From the NCBI GenBank assembly GCA_035541995.1, contig DATKMG010000761.1:1-14350 (forward strand): a stretch of DNA of 14,350 nt, read 5' to 3'. The notes below the pieces were generated by a model, which saw nothing but the letters and a program-made list of their open reading frames with translations, was not told the DNA's origin and ran no database searches. This document shows, one piece after another, positions 1 to 8,013 of this stretch (position 1 is the first letter of the stretch; each line of letters starts with the position of its first letter). Both the position numbers and the translations under genes were made by a program. The DNA comes from DATKMG01 sp035541995. GTDB lineage: Bacteria > Acidobacteriota > Terriglobia > Versatilivoradales > Versatilivoraceae.

Positions 1-299
1 GAAAGTTGGCGCTAGAGGTAGGGCCGTGGGTCTCAAGAAGGCCAAACAAACGGCGCAACGCGCATGCTCCGCACGGGAACCATAACCCCGCGAGCCTTGG
101 GCAGCCCCCGAGCCAAAGCGCCGTCGTCGCGGGGCTCTGCCGGCGCATTCCATAAAAGGCGCTAATATACTCCTTCCCAAATGTCTAAACCCCAGGTTCC
201 ATCGGAACCCGGGGTTCTCACTCCATTCTGCGAATCTCAATCAATAGGATTAGGGCAACGCAGACACTCGGTTGGCCGTGAACCACGGAATCTCTATGA
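1..299. other. Gene-free left edge with inverted repeats
   Basis: No convincing gene is visible. Two short frames run in open from the left edge (to stops at 83-85 and 153-155) but have no recognisable protein character. A perfect 8-bp inverted repeat (CCCCGCGA at 86-93, TCGCGGGG at 127-134) encloses 33 bases. A second, tighter hairpin lies at 188-216 and is listed separately. The pentamer GGCGC occurs on both sides of an AT-richer spacer at about 142-160. Confidence 0.5.
188..216 (-). terminator. Probable terminator of the aminotransferase gene
   Basis: A hairpin with arms AACCCC-A-GGTTCC (188-200) and GGAACC-C-GGGGTT (204-216) has 12 pairs, one internal mismatch and a 3-base loop. It lies 84 bases past the stop of the minus-strand gene ending at 300. 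Read on the minus strand it is followed by TTTAGACATTT, a poor but T-rich tail. On the plus strand there is no T tract. The stem is strong and the tail weak, so efficiency is uncertain. Confidence 0.5.
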
Positions 300-1721
300 C
301 TACATTACCACCGGATAAACCTTGCGGACCGCCGCGATAATGTCGGCTACGTCTTGATCGGTGAATTTCGGATCCATGGGAATCCCGACGTAGCGGTTAT
401 AGACATCGACTGTCTTCACGCACGCAGAGGGGCCATACTGGATGGTTTTTCCCCGTCCCACGGTGAATGATGGCCAACCTGGCTGCAATGTCTCTTTCTT
501 TTCTATATGGGCGGCGATGGGCAGAATCGCCGACCCTCCCATGGGTGCGGCTGTGACGTTCTCCGCGTGCATGGCAGCGATAAAGCGGTCGCGCTGTTCC
601 TTGCCACTGGTATTGATGAATACCCAGTTCCCGAGGCCGCCGGCAGGATCGTTCTTCTTCCGGAACTGGATCCCCGGCAGGTCCTTGATGCCCTCGGTTA
701 CGCGGGTGGTCTTGTCGCGGAAATCGCTCACGATGCGATCGAGCTTGCTCAGCTGCGCCCGCAGTACAGCGGCTGTGAATTCGCTCATCCGGTATTGGGG
801 ACTGGAAAAGTCGTGCATCTGTCCCGGCTGGCCCAGCAGCTTAGCGTGCCCGCCGCGCAGAACTCCGCAATCGTGGTACCGCGTCGCGCGCTCGAACAGC
901 ACAGGATCATTCGTGATCACGGCGCCGCCCTCACCGGGCGAGATGGTCTTATTGACCTGGAAGCTGTATATCCCACAGTCGCCCATGGATCCCACCGGGC
1001 GACCTTTATAGGTCACACCCACGCTCTGTGCGCAGTCCTCCAGAACCCTCAGCTTGTGCCTGCGTGCGATCTCCAGGATCGGATCGATATCCGCAGGCGC
1101 ACCCAGGATATGAACCGACATGATGACTTTCGTCTGAGGGGTGATGTGGCGCTCGATATCCTGGGGGTCGATGTTCATGGAATCGTCCACCTCGGCAAAC
1201 ACCGGCAACGCGCCATGAGCCAGGATCGCGTCATAGCACGCATACCAGGTCCAGGCCGGCAGGATCACTTCGTCCCCCGGCCCCACCTGCAGGGCCGCCA
1301 GCGCTGACATCAGCGCCGTCGTTCCGGAAGTCACCGCCACGCAGTATTTGGTGTGCTGATGCGCAGCAAACTCTTTTTCGAAGTTGATGCACTTGTCGGG
1401 GGGATGTCCCTTGGCGTTGAGTCCCCACCAGCGGAAGGGACTGCGATTCTCCAGTACCTCCACCAGCTCGCGCTTCTCTGCATCGTCATAGTACTGGGGA
1501 CCTGAAAGCTTCGCCTCGAGCATAGAGGCGCGTACCGGCGTGCCGCCCTCTAAAGCCAGCCGGTCCGAGGTGCCGGCAGATGTCACGGGCGCCGGTGCGC
1601 CGTGGGCGCCCTTCGCCAACCAGGCAGTTGAAGCCAAGCCCGTCGCTGCCGCCAGGAACTTCCTTCGATCAAAAGATTCCCCTGTGGCCGGGGACATTAC
1701 AGTTTTTACATTGCGATCCAT
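300..1721 (-). CDS. Tat-exported DegT/DnrJ/EryC1/StrS-family PLP aminotransferase
   Basis: This is a 473-residue fold-type I PLP enzyme of the sugar aminotransferase family. Family members usually aminate nucleotide-linked keto-sugars using glutamate, in the cytoplasm. Visible motifs: SGTTAL at 132-137 (phosphate binding), LEDCAQS at 227-233 (D229 should contact the pyridine nitrogen), and SFQVNKTISPGEGG with K258 as the Schiff-base lysine. The N-terminus carries DRRKFLAAATG (R19, R20), a hydrophobic stretch and AHGAPA, which is a twin-arginine signal with likely cleavage near residue 41. The start at 1721 is preferred over an upstream ATG at 1778 because AGGAGGG lies just before it and the Tat motif is then near the N-terminus. 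The gene ends in TAG and is divergent from the receptor gene. Export of this enzyme family is the odd point; the substrate cannot be told. Confidence 0.9.
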   Translation of the reverse strand: MDRNVKTVMSPATGESFDRRKFLAAATGLASTAWLAKGAHGAPAPVTSAGTSDRLALEGGTPVRASMLEAKLSGPQYYDDAEKRELVEVLENRSPFRWWGLNAKGHPPDKCINFEKEFAAHQHTKYCVAVTSGTTALMSALAALQVGPGDEVILPAWTWYACYDAILAHGALPVFAEVDDSMNIDPQDIERHITPQTKVIMSVHILGAPADIDPILEIARRHKLRVLEDCAQSVGVTYKGRPVGSMGDCGIYSFQVNKTISPGEGGAVITNDPVLFERATRYHDCGVLRGGHAKLLGQPGQMHDFSSPQYRMSEFTAAVLRAQLSKLDRIVSDFRDKTTRVTEGIKDLPGIQFRKKNDPAGGLGNWVFINTSGKEQRDRFIAAMHAENVTAAPMGGSAILPIAAHIEKKETLQPGWPSFTVGRGKTIQYGPSACVKTVDVYNRYVGIPMDPKFTDQDVADIIAAVRKVYPVVM

Positions 1722-1955
1722 CGTTCCCTCCTGCAAAGCCTCGAAATAAAATAATATCCTGAAGTTTATCCCGCCCAAGCCACTCTAGCATAGAACAACT
1801 TCCCCTGCCTGCGCATCCGCAATTGGTTAGATCCAGAGGCTCCGGAGCAGAGCCGGGAGGACCCATATGGTAAGAAATCTCTTGACGGAAAACACGCCGC
1901 CGTAGTATACGGGCCATTGGTTCTATTGTCTTGGGAAGTCGGCGACCCCCGATGG

Positions 1956-1984
1956 TTGACACGGGCGGTGCTGGACTGCAAATT
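1956..1984 (+). promoter_or_regulatory. Candidate sigma-70 type promoter for the receptor
   Basis: A perfect TTGACA (1956-1961) is followed after 17 bases by CAAATT (1979-1984), which matches the -10 consensus at only three positions. Transcription from here would start near 1990 and give a leader of about 285 bases containing the inverted repeats at 2038-2228. This is a pattern match only. Confidence 0.3.
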
Positions 1985-2037
1985 AGCTAAGTCAGAACCA
2001 AGTTCCCTGCACAAGTTTCCCAAACAGTAGGTTTCGC

Positions 2038-2228
2038 GTGTTTCCGAGCCAAGCGTGGCCGTAGAAACACCTGCAAATCGATTGTGGAGGCTCCATGAGC
2101 CAATTCTCCGGAGATCGCGGCGCTGTCGCGTTTGTGGGTATCTGCCGGAGAATTGGATCGCAAAGAATCCAGGGGTGACCCGCTTTTCTCTTCACCCCGG
2201 GCTAAGCTCCATTGTCCCTTCGGGACAA
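2038..2228 (+). promoter_or_regulatory. Structured leader: series of perfect inverted repeats
   Basis: Five perfect pairings lie in 191 bases: GTGTTTC/GAAACAC (2038-2044, 2064-2070) enclosing GCCA-AGCG-TGGC; GGCTC/GAGCC (2089-2093, 2097-2101); CCAATTCTCCGG/CCGGAGAATTGG (2100-2111, 2145-2156), continued by AGAT/ATCT and an inner CGCG/CGCG; GGGGTGA/TCACCCC (2172-2178, 2192-2198); and TTGTCCC-TTC-GGGACAA (2212-2228). The second and third share bases 2100-2101, so they compete. The series ends 37 bases before the ribosome binding site GGAGG (2266-2270). No T tract follows any stem. It could be a cis-regulatory RNA, a small RNA, or a palindromic mobile repeat. I could not match it to a known riboswitch class. 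Confidence 0.45.
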
Positions 2229-2275
2229 GAGATTGTCACTATAGTCTGCAACTCTCAACAGGAATGGAGGAACAA

Positions 2276-3757
2276 ATGAACAAGAAGCGCGAATTGACAA
2301 TACTCGCACTGGTCATCCTGCTTGGTGCAGGAGTTGTCTGGGGTGGCGTCACGGCGAGTATTTCCGGAACTGTGACCGACCAGTCGGGTGCAGTCATTGT
2401 GGGCGCCTCGGTAATCGCCCACAATACCGAAACGAGTATTGACACCTCGACCCAGACCAATGCGGCGGGCTTTTATTCCTTTCCGGTCCTGCCCGCTGGG
2501 AAATATGAGGTGAGCATCAAGGCGGGCGGGTTCCAGGAGTACCGGCAGACAGGCCTGGTGCTGGATGTGAACACCGCCCTGCGCATTGATGCCGCGATGC
2601 AGGTCGGTGAAGTGACCCAGCACGTCGAGGTTGCCGCCAATTCCGTGCAAGTGGAAACCACCGCCACGCATACGGGCGAGGTCATTAGCGACACGAAGAT
2701 GACCACGCTTCCCCTGAATGGGCGCAGCTATACGGACCTGTTAGCTCTTCAGCCGGGTGTGGCGCCTGCTTCCAGTGGAGAGGGAGGCGGGTATAAGGTC
2801 GCGGCGAGCCTGAACTCTGGACAATCTTCCGTTAACGGTCAGCGAGAAGCCTCTAACGGGTTCATGGTCAACGGGAGCAGCGCCGAAGAAAAGTTGTACA
2901 ACGCCGCCGCCATCATTCCCAACCTGGATTCCATTGCTGAGTTTCGCATTTTGACCAGCAATTTCGATGCGGAGTACGGAAACTATTCCGGCGGCCTGGT
3001 CAATGTGCTCACCAAATCGGGAACCAACAAGTTTCACGGCACCGCATTCGAGTTCCTGCGGAACCCGAGGCTCGACGCGCGTAACTTCTACTCGACAGAA
3101 AAAGGAATCTTGCACCAGAACCAATTCGGGGGCACGGCCGGTGGTCCCATCCTGCATGACAAGTTGTTCTTTTTCACCGACTATCAGGGCACGCGCATGA
3201 CCAATGGCGTCGACACGGGCCTGATTTCAGTGCCCTCAGTTGCGGATAAGAATGGGAATCTGGCGGACGTGGCTAGCCAACTTACGGGGAATGTGAATGG
3301 CAACAACTGGGCCAACATCCTGTCAGGGAGATTGGGCTACCCGGTCACTAATGGTGAGCCATACTATACACCCGGCTGTACAACCAGCGCGCAGTGCGTA
3401 TTCCCCAACGCGGCGATTCCGCAGAGCGCTTTCTCCACCCCCTCGAAGTACCTGCTGCAGTACATTCCGGACCCCAACAATGGTCCATACTTCACGTCCT
3501 CAGCCCATAAAGAGACGCTGAGAGACGACAAGGCCAGCGCACGCATAGATGTCAACACCCGCTATGGCCTGATTGCAGGCTACTTCTTCATTGACGATTA
3601 CGTCCACCTTAATCCCTACGGGGGAGGTAACCTTCCAGGGTTCGACTCGAGTGACAACGGCCGCGCGATAATGGTCAACGTCAGCGACACCAAGTCATTC
3701 GGCGCCACCGCAGTTAACGAACTGCGCCTGCACTATATGCGCAATGTCCCGTTTTAG
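2276..3757 (+). CDS. N-terminal part of the TonB-dependent receptor (signal, carboxypeptidase-regulatory domain, plug)
   Basis: Translation from 2276 would give 493 residues. Residues 1-25 (MNKKREL then a hydrophobic run to VVWGG) are a signal peptide. Residues 27-110 are a carboxypeptidase-regulatory-like beta-sandwich (SISGTVTDQSGAVIVGASV, NAAGFYSFPVLPAGKYEVS), typical of Oar-type receptors. The plug begins near LPLNGRSYTDLLALQPGV (from 145). FDAEYGNYSGG, VNVLTKSGTNKFHGTAFEFLR and QFGGTAGGPI mark the plug-to-barrel transition. The piece stops inside the first part of the barrel and could not form a working channel alone. If translated it would probably be degraded. Confidence 0.8.
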   Translation: MNKKRELTILALVILLGAGVVWGGVTASISGTVTDQSGAVIVGASVIAHNTETSIDTSTQTNAAGFYSFPVLPAGKYEVSIKAGGFQEYRQTGLVLDVNTALRIDAAMQVGEVTQHVEVAANSVQVETTATHTGEVISDTKMTTLPLNGRSYTDLLALQPGVAPASSGEGGGYKVAASLNSGQSSVNGQREASNGFMVNGSSAEEKLYNAAAIIPNLDSIAEFRILTSNFDAEYGNYSGGLVNVLTKSGTNKFHGTAFEFLRNPRLDARNFYSTEKGILHQNQFGGTAGGPILHDKLFFFTDYQGTRMTNGVDTGLISVPSVADKNGNLADVASQLTGNVNGNNWANILSGRLGYPVTNGEPYYTPGCTTSAQCVFPNAAIPQSAFSTPSKYLLQYIPDPNNGPYFTSSAHKETLRDDKASARIDVNTRYGLIAGYFFIDDYVHLNPYGGGNLPGFDSSDNGRAIMVNVSDTKSFGATAVNELRLHYMRNVPF

Positions 3758-3820
3758 GGTGCCCTGAGTGGCGGCCTGGGCTCCACCCTCGCCTCTCAGG
3801 GTTTTACGGGCATCTTCCCG

Positions 3821-5767
3821 ATGCTGCCTAGTTACGAGGGCGTCATGCCGACAAGCTTAAATAACTTCTCCTTCGGCGTGGCTAACAACTTCCTGCGAGT
3901 CTACGACAACACCTATCAAGTGACCGATGACTTCTCCAAGGTTATGGGCACGCACACCCTGAGATTCGGGGGGATCTACAGTTACGATCAGGTCACCTAT
4001 AAGTTCACCCTGAACCTGAATGGTTCGTTTGGATTCAGTGGAACCGAAACAGGCAACGATTTTGCCGATTTCCTGCTTGGGGCGCCCGATTCTTATTCTC
4101 AGGGCCTCCAATTGCCCCTGTATAGTCGCGCCCGCTACTACGCTATCTACGGCCAGGACAGTTGGCGAGCCACCCGGAACCTCACACTGAACTATGGCTT
4201 GCGCTGGGAAGTCAGCAGCCCCTGGTGGGAGGCCCACAACCAGATCGAAGCAATGGACACTAGCTGTCAATCGGTCGTGTTCCCAGGCGCGCCCAAGGGC
4301 TGGTGCTTCCCCGGCGATCCAGGGCCCAATGGTGCGATTCCCTCCACCCTGTCCCACACTCACTATAACAATTTTGCCCCCCGCCTCGGGATCGCCTATT
4401 CCCCCTCTGGCCAGAGTGGCTTCCTGGGCAAACTGACGGGCGGCCCCGGCCAGATGAGCATTCGGGCTTCATTTGGCATCTTCTACACCTCTTTCGAAAA
4501 TCGCTCTCTTACGCAAGAGACCGGGGACGCACCCTTCGGATATTGGTGGCAGAACCCTGCTCTCCCTACGTTTGAGACTCCCTTTGTTGACCGCCCCAGT
4601 GGATTGGATAGAGGCCAGCGATTCCCGGTCCCCATCCCTCCCCTCGACGCCGGGCCGAACAATCCTGACAACTCTATCGACTGGTCGCAATTCCTGCCCA
4701 TTAGCAGTTCGCCGGCAATGCATCTTGACAACCGGCTTCCCTATGCGGAGCACTACAACCTAACGATCCAGCGGCAATTCGGTTCGGCCACCATACTTTC
4801 TGTGGCTTATCTCGGCACACAGGGCCACCGCCTGCTCGCTAATGTGGAGGCCAATACGGGGAATCCGGCCCTGTGCCTGAGCGTAAGCCAGTTGAACCAG
4901 GTGACCGATGGAGTTACCTGTGGTCCCAATGGCGAAAACGGAATCTATCATCCTGTGACGGGAGGAGTTATCACGACCACACGTTATCCTTTCAGCGACG
5001 CATTCGGCAGCAATGGCTGGATGGCGACTTGGGGCAACTCCAATTACCACGCCCTGCAAGCCTCGCTGCGCCGTACCATAGGTCAGGTGGAATTTCTGGC
5101 CAGCTATACGTGGAGCAAGTCGATCGACAACGCCTCGGGCAATGGATTGGGCCAGGGTGATAACCTCAACCCGATCGGCTACGGGATAACGAGGGGGCTC
5201 TCTGCCTTCGATGTTAAGCACAATTTCGTCGTGAGTTACAGCTGGCGCCTGCCTTTCGACAAGCTCGGGCGCCCCAATCGCTTGACCAGCGGCTGGACCT
5301 TCAACGGAATCACGCGCTTTGCAACTGGATTCCCGGTTTATCTCCGGGAGAACGATGATCGGTCACTTCTTGGGACTTTCGGCACGGGGCAGGGCAATCA
5401 GATCGACGTGCCGAACCGCAACCTGGGCGACCTGAACATCACAGATCCGCGCAAGAGCGACCCGGCCAGCCAGACAAATCCCTACTTCAACACATCGCTG
5501 TTCTCTAAGGAGACTCTCGGACAGCTGGGCAACTCCAGTCGGCGTTTCTTCCATGGACCGGGTTGGAACAACTGGGACCTGGCCTTGGCCAAGGATTTGC
5601 GCTTGACCGAATCGAAAGTCCTGCAATTCCGGGCGGAACTCTTCAACGGTTTCAATCATGCCCAATTCAACAGCCCAAGCGGGAACATTCTTAGTTCCAC
5701 TTTCGGCTTTGTGACGAGTGCAAAAGCTGCGCGAATCGGCCAAGTTGGCATTAAGTTCAACTTCTAG
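3821..5767 (+). CDS. C-terminal beta-barrel part of the TonB-dependent receptor
   Basis: This continuation is in the same frame as the upstream part; the first ATG after the amber is at 3821, but no good ribosome binding site precedes it, so independent translation is unlikely. The sequence is barrel-like throughout, with alternating aromatic and polar residues. YQVTDDFSKVMGTHTLRFGG, RYYAIYGQDSWRATRNLTLNYG, APRLGIAYSP, and the C-terminal ELFNGFNHAQFNSP and IGQVGIKFNF match the usual end of acidobacterial receptors, with a terminal Phe for outer-membrane insertion. No further stop occurs in 648 codons, so decay, if real, is recent. The ligand cannot be told; nearby hydrolases suggest a glycan product. 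Confidence 0.75.
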   Translation: MLPSYEGVMPTSLNNFSFGVANNFLRVYDNTYQVTDDFSKVMGTHTLRFGGIYSYDQVTYKFTLNLNGSFGFSGTETGNDFADFLLGAPDSYSQGLQLPLYSRARYYAIYGQDSWRATRNLTLNYGLRWEVSSPWWEAHNQIEAMDTSCQSVVFPGAPKGWCFPGDPGPNGAIPSTLSHTHYNNFAPRLGIAYSPSGQSGFLGKLTGGPGQMSIRASFGIFYTSFENRSLTQETGDAPFGYWWQNPALPTFETPFVDRPSGLDRGQRFPVPIPPLDAGPNNPDNSIDWSQFLPISSSPAMHLDNRLPYAEHYNLTIQRQFGSATILSVAYLGTQGHRLLANVEANTGNPALCLSVSQLNQVTDGVTCGPNGENGIYHPVTGGVITTTRYPFSDAFGSNGWMATWGNSNYHALQASLRRTIGQVEFLASYTWSKSIDNASGNGLGQGDNLNPIGYGITRGLSAFDVKHNFVVSYSWRLPFDKLGRPNRLTSGWTFNGITRFATGFPVYLRENDDRSLLGTFGTGQGNQIDVPNRNLGDLNITDPRKSDPASQTNPYFNTSLFSKETLGQLGNSSRRFFHGPGWNNWDLALAKDLRLTESKVLQFRAELFNGFNHAQFNSPSGNILSSTFGFVTSAKAARIGQVGIKFNF

Positions 5768-5774
5768 TGGATCT

Positions 5775-5822
5775 CGGTGACCTTGGGCGGGAGATGATCC
5801 CGCCCGAGGTCGCCGGTCTTTT
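5775..5822 (+). terminator. Intrinsic terminator after the receptor
   Basis: This is a strong hairpin 8 bases after the stop codon. CGGTGACC (5775-5782) pairs with GGTCGCCG (5808-5815, one G-T wobble), then comes a 2x2 internal loop, then GGGCGGGA (5785-5792) pairs with TCCCGCCC (5798-5805) around a 5-base loop. GTCTTTT follows. It should separate the receptor from the hydrolase genes. Confidence 0.8.
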
Positions 5823-5992
5823 CCGTGGCCTCCTTGGGGATAAGAAAACGAGGACGCAGGAAGCTGTCTTGCTTGAGCCGGTTCATCCTGGCCCTATGTA
5901 AAGCCACTCTGAGCTCTGTGGTGCCCGTGCATCAGTTCGACCCACGATGCATAGCCGCAGGATGGTGTTTCCTCAATTCCAATTCTTCGGTC

Positions 5993-6013
5993 ATGATGAT
6001 CGTTGCTCATCAT
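5993..6013 (+). promoter_or_regulatory. Hairpin just upstream of the GH39-like ribosome binding site
   Basis: ATGATGA (5993-5999) and TCATCAT (6007-6013) are perfect 7-bp arms around a 7-base loop, ending 11 bases before GGAGG (6025-6029). A second inverted repeat, TGCATC/GATGCA (5928-5933, 5946-5951), lies upstream. Either could be an operator or a leader structure affecting translation; no promoter could be fixed. Confidence 0.3.
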
Positions 6014-6033
6014 TCTTCCTTGGCGGAGGTTGT

Positions 6034-7872
6034 ATGACTGCAGCTTCAAAGTCCCCGTCTCTATTTGTCCAATATGCAGGGTTACTCTATATCGCAGGCA
6101 CATTCATTCTACTGGCCACGACGGCTTCAGGTGCGCTGGCTGCCGAGGGAAAGAAAGGCGTGCCGGAGCGCATTCCTGCCAAGCGTTCATCGCAGATCGA
6201 AAATGGATTGGGAGGCGTGAATACCAGCTTGCCACGCGATCCGTATATTCCCTGGAACCGCTGGTGGTGGACGCGCATGTTTGACTCCGGCCTGAAGTGG
6301 GCCCGCATCGGCCAGTATGAGGACACTTCGGATATTACCGGCTGGGACTGGATCGAGCAGAAGCGCGGGGAATTCAAGGCTCTGCCCGAACTTGACGATT
6401 ACGTTGATTCCCTGGTTGACAATGGCATCCGGATCCAGCTGCAACTGCTTTACGGCAACCCCATGTACACGTCGCCCGCGGGGCGCCTGCCGGACTCGAT
6501 TACTCCCACGCCCGCCAGCGTCCACAATCGTGACATGAATCTCTACTCGGTGTTCTGGCCGCCCAAAACGCCGGATCAGATCGCCGCCTTCGTTCGCTAC
6601 ACGAAGTGGATGGTGAACCGCTTCCGCGGCCGTATCCACTATTACTCGTTGTGGAACGAGCCGGACATCACCTACTGGAACCCCGACCCCGACGCGGCGG
6701 AATATGGGAGGTTGCTGGGCGCCTTCGTGAAAGCCGTGCACGAAACCGATCCGGACGCCAAGGTGGTCTACGGCGGGCAAGCCACGCTTTCCCCCGACTG
6801 GACACGCGCCGCGCTGGACGCCTGCCAATGCGCCTCCGGCCTCGACGTTTTCAACTACCATACTTATCCGGGCGGCTATGCTCAAAACACGCCTCCGGAA
6901 TCCATGGACTATGGCGCGTTCGGACCCCTCACGCCGGCGGCGCTGCGGGCGGCCGTGCGAAGCTATCCCGGCATCCGGCCTGACATCCAGTTCTGGGATG
7001 ACGAGTTCAACGCCCTGCCGGATCTTCCTCGCGGCAACGATGAAACCGTGCAGGCGAAATACGTCACGCGCGGGATGCTCTACAACTGGGCAAACGGGGT
7101 CACAACCTGGATCTGGGAACTCATCAATGACACCAGCAGCAGCGAGGGCGATAATTTCGGGATCATTCACGGCATGATGTTCAAGCCGACCGATTTCACC
7201 CCGCGGCTCGTCTGCGCCGACATCCAGAACTTGGATGCTCTGTTTTCCGACACCGAGTGTGATAACTCGATTGCCATCTCGAGCCCGGACTTCGCCGGCA
7301 TTCAAACGGATTCTGGAGCAACCGTGCTCGCTTACGGATTTCGCTCGCGCAAAGGCAAGGCGGTAGTCGGCTATTGGCTGGCAACGCACAGTTGGCCGCA
7401 CAATGCCTACGTTACCAAGTATGTGACCCTCACCTTAAAAAATACCGGTATTGAGCACCCCGTGCTGGTTAGGGTCCATACCGGTGAGATCAAGCCGCTG
7501 GAATGGAAGGTGGGGACGCGTGACACCCTGGAAAAAGTTCCGCTGCTCGATAGCGTGCAGGCTATTGTGGACGCCAGCTACTTCGATTGGCCGGTCCTGC
7601 CCGAAGCCCCGAGTTCACTGGAGGCCAAGATAGCCGGCGATTCCGCCCAACTCACCTGGGAGCCGCACGGTGGAGATACGACCGCCATGGCCGTGGAGCG
7701 CCGCATGGGCGACCGGGGCAGTTGGGAACGGGTTGCGAAATTGCCGGCCGGCGCGAAGGCGTATACAGACAGCCGCTTATCGAGAAGTCAGATTGTCTCC
7801 TATCGCGTACGTGCTCTCAATGATGCGGGCGAATCCGCCTACTCCAATATTGTCCGCATTAGTCTGCATTAG
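6034..7872 (+). CDS. Secreted clan GH-A glycoside hydrolase (GH39-like) with fibronectin III domain
   Basis: The product has 612 residues. The start at 6034 follows GGAGG (6025-6029) by 4 bases; the frame is open from 5947 but no earlier ATG is as well placed. Residues 1-40 form a signal or anchor segment (hydrophobic LLYIAGTFILLATTASGALAA). A TIM-barrel region follows. YYSLWNEPDITYW contains the acid/base candidate E209 in the clan GH-A NEP motif, and FWDDEFNALPD supplies the nucleophile candidate E324, 115 residues later as in GH39. WIWELIND is likely the last-strand aromatic. Residues 523-612 are a fibronectin III domain (SAQLTWEP, YRVRALNDAGES). The likely role is hydrolysis of a plant or microbial glycan outside the cytoplasm. 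It could equally be an unassigned clan A family; the substrate is unknown. The gene ends in TAG. Confidence 0.8.
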   Translation: MTAASKSPSLFVQYAGLLYIAGTFILLATTASGALAAEGKKGVPERIPAKRSSQIENGLGGVNTSLPRDPYIPWNRWWWTRMFDSGLKWARIGQYEDTSDITGWDWIEQKRGEFKALPELDDYVDSLVDNGIRIQLQLLYGNPMYTSPAGRLPDSITPTPASVHNRDMNLYSVFWPPKTPDQIAAFVRYTKWMVNRFRGRIHYYSLWNEPDITYWNPDPDAAEYGRLLGAFVKAVHETDPDAKVVYGGQATLSPDWTRAALDACQCASGLDVFNYHTYPGGYAQNTPPESMDYGAFGPLTPAALRAAVRSYPGIRPDIQFWDDEFNALPDLPRGNDETVQAKYVTRGMLYNWANGVTTWIWELINDTSSSEGDNFGIIHGMMFKPTDFTPRLVCADIQNLDALFSDTECDNSIAISSPDFAGIQTDSGATVLAYGFRSRKGKAVVGYWLATHSWPHNAYVTKYVTLTLKNTGIEHPVLVRVHTGEIKPLEWKVGTRDTLEKVPLLDSVQAIVDASYFDWPVLPEAPSSLEAKIAGDSAQLTWEPHGGDTTAMAVERRMGDRGSWERVAKLPAGAKAYTDSRLSRSQIVSYRVRALNDAGESAYSNIVRISLH

Positions 7873-8013
7873 AATGGAAAGTTTGATGGGTGCTGAAGTG
7901 GAAAAGGACAATTCCGGTTGTGGTGATGACCCCGGGCCCGCCACTGCAGATCAACTTCTAATACCAAGGTGCATTCAAATTGTTATGAAAGACTCTAGAA
8001 TTGAAGATCTATG

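Larger units (their letters stand above)
1722..2275. other. Divergent intergenic region
   Basis: These 554 bases separate the minus-strand aminotransferase from the plus-strand receptor. Short open frames on both strands lack protein character. Besides the promoter and leader listed separately, a second promoter-like pair, TTGACG (1882-1887) and TATACG (1906-1911, 18-base spacer), faces right. GGCTC/GAGCC (1838-1842 and 1850-1854) forms a small hairpin on the aminotransferase side. Confidence 0.5.
2276..5767 (+). pseudogene. TonB-dependent receptor (Oar-like), interrupted by one in-frame TAG
   Basis: This is one long reading frame of 1163 codons before the final TAG, a normal length for acidobacterial TonB-dependent receptors. 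It is broken only by TAG at 3755-3757 (codon 494). Both sides are in the same frame with no indel, and the residues after the stop (GALSGGLGSTLASQGF) continue receptor-like sequence. The family is an outer-membrane barrel that imports ligands using TonB energy. GGAGG at 2266-2270 sets the start at 2276. CAG-to-TAG is a simple explanation, giving Gln in the ancestor. Options are a recent nonsense mutation, a sequencing or assembly error, or amber readthrough. The aminotransferase, this gene and the GH39-like gene all end in TAG, which argues against general amber reassignment. Confidence 0.8.

Noticed and set aside
1..155. End of a gene entering from the left
   Set aside because: Two frames are open from the edge (to 85 and 155), but their translations are basic, low-information and unlike any C-terminus I know.
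507..1307. 266-codon plus-strand frame
   Set aside because: It is antisense to the aminotransferase, which has all expected PLP motifs; the frame shows no ribosome binding site or family features.
2155..2200. Possible cyclic-di-GMP-I (GEMM) riboswitch, because of CGCAAAG near 2159-2165
   Set aside because: The flanking core of the class (the conserved first hairpin and the closing GGUUACC-like strand) is not visible; only the short motif agrees.
2276..5767. Genome-wide reassignment of TAG
   Set aside because: TAG is the natural stop of the aminotransferase, the receptor and the GH39-like gene, each at the expected family C-terminus.
6187..7401. 404-codon open frame on the minus strand
   Set aside because: It lies wholly within the GH39-like gene, whose plus-strand product has a signal peptide, NEP motif and fibronectin III domain; the minus translation is Arg/Gly/Val-rich without any motif, as expected of a GC-rich antisense shadow.
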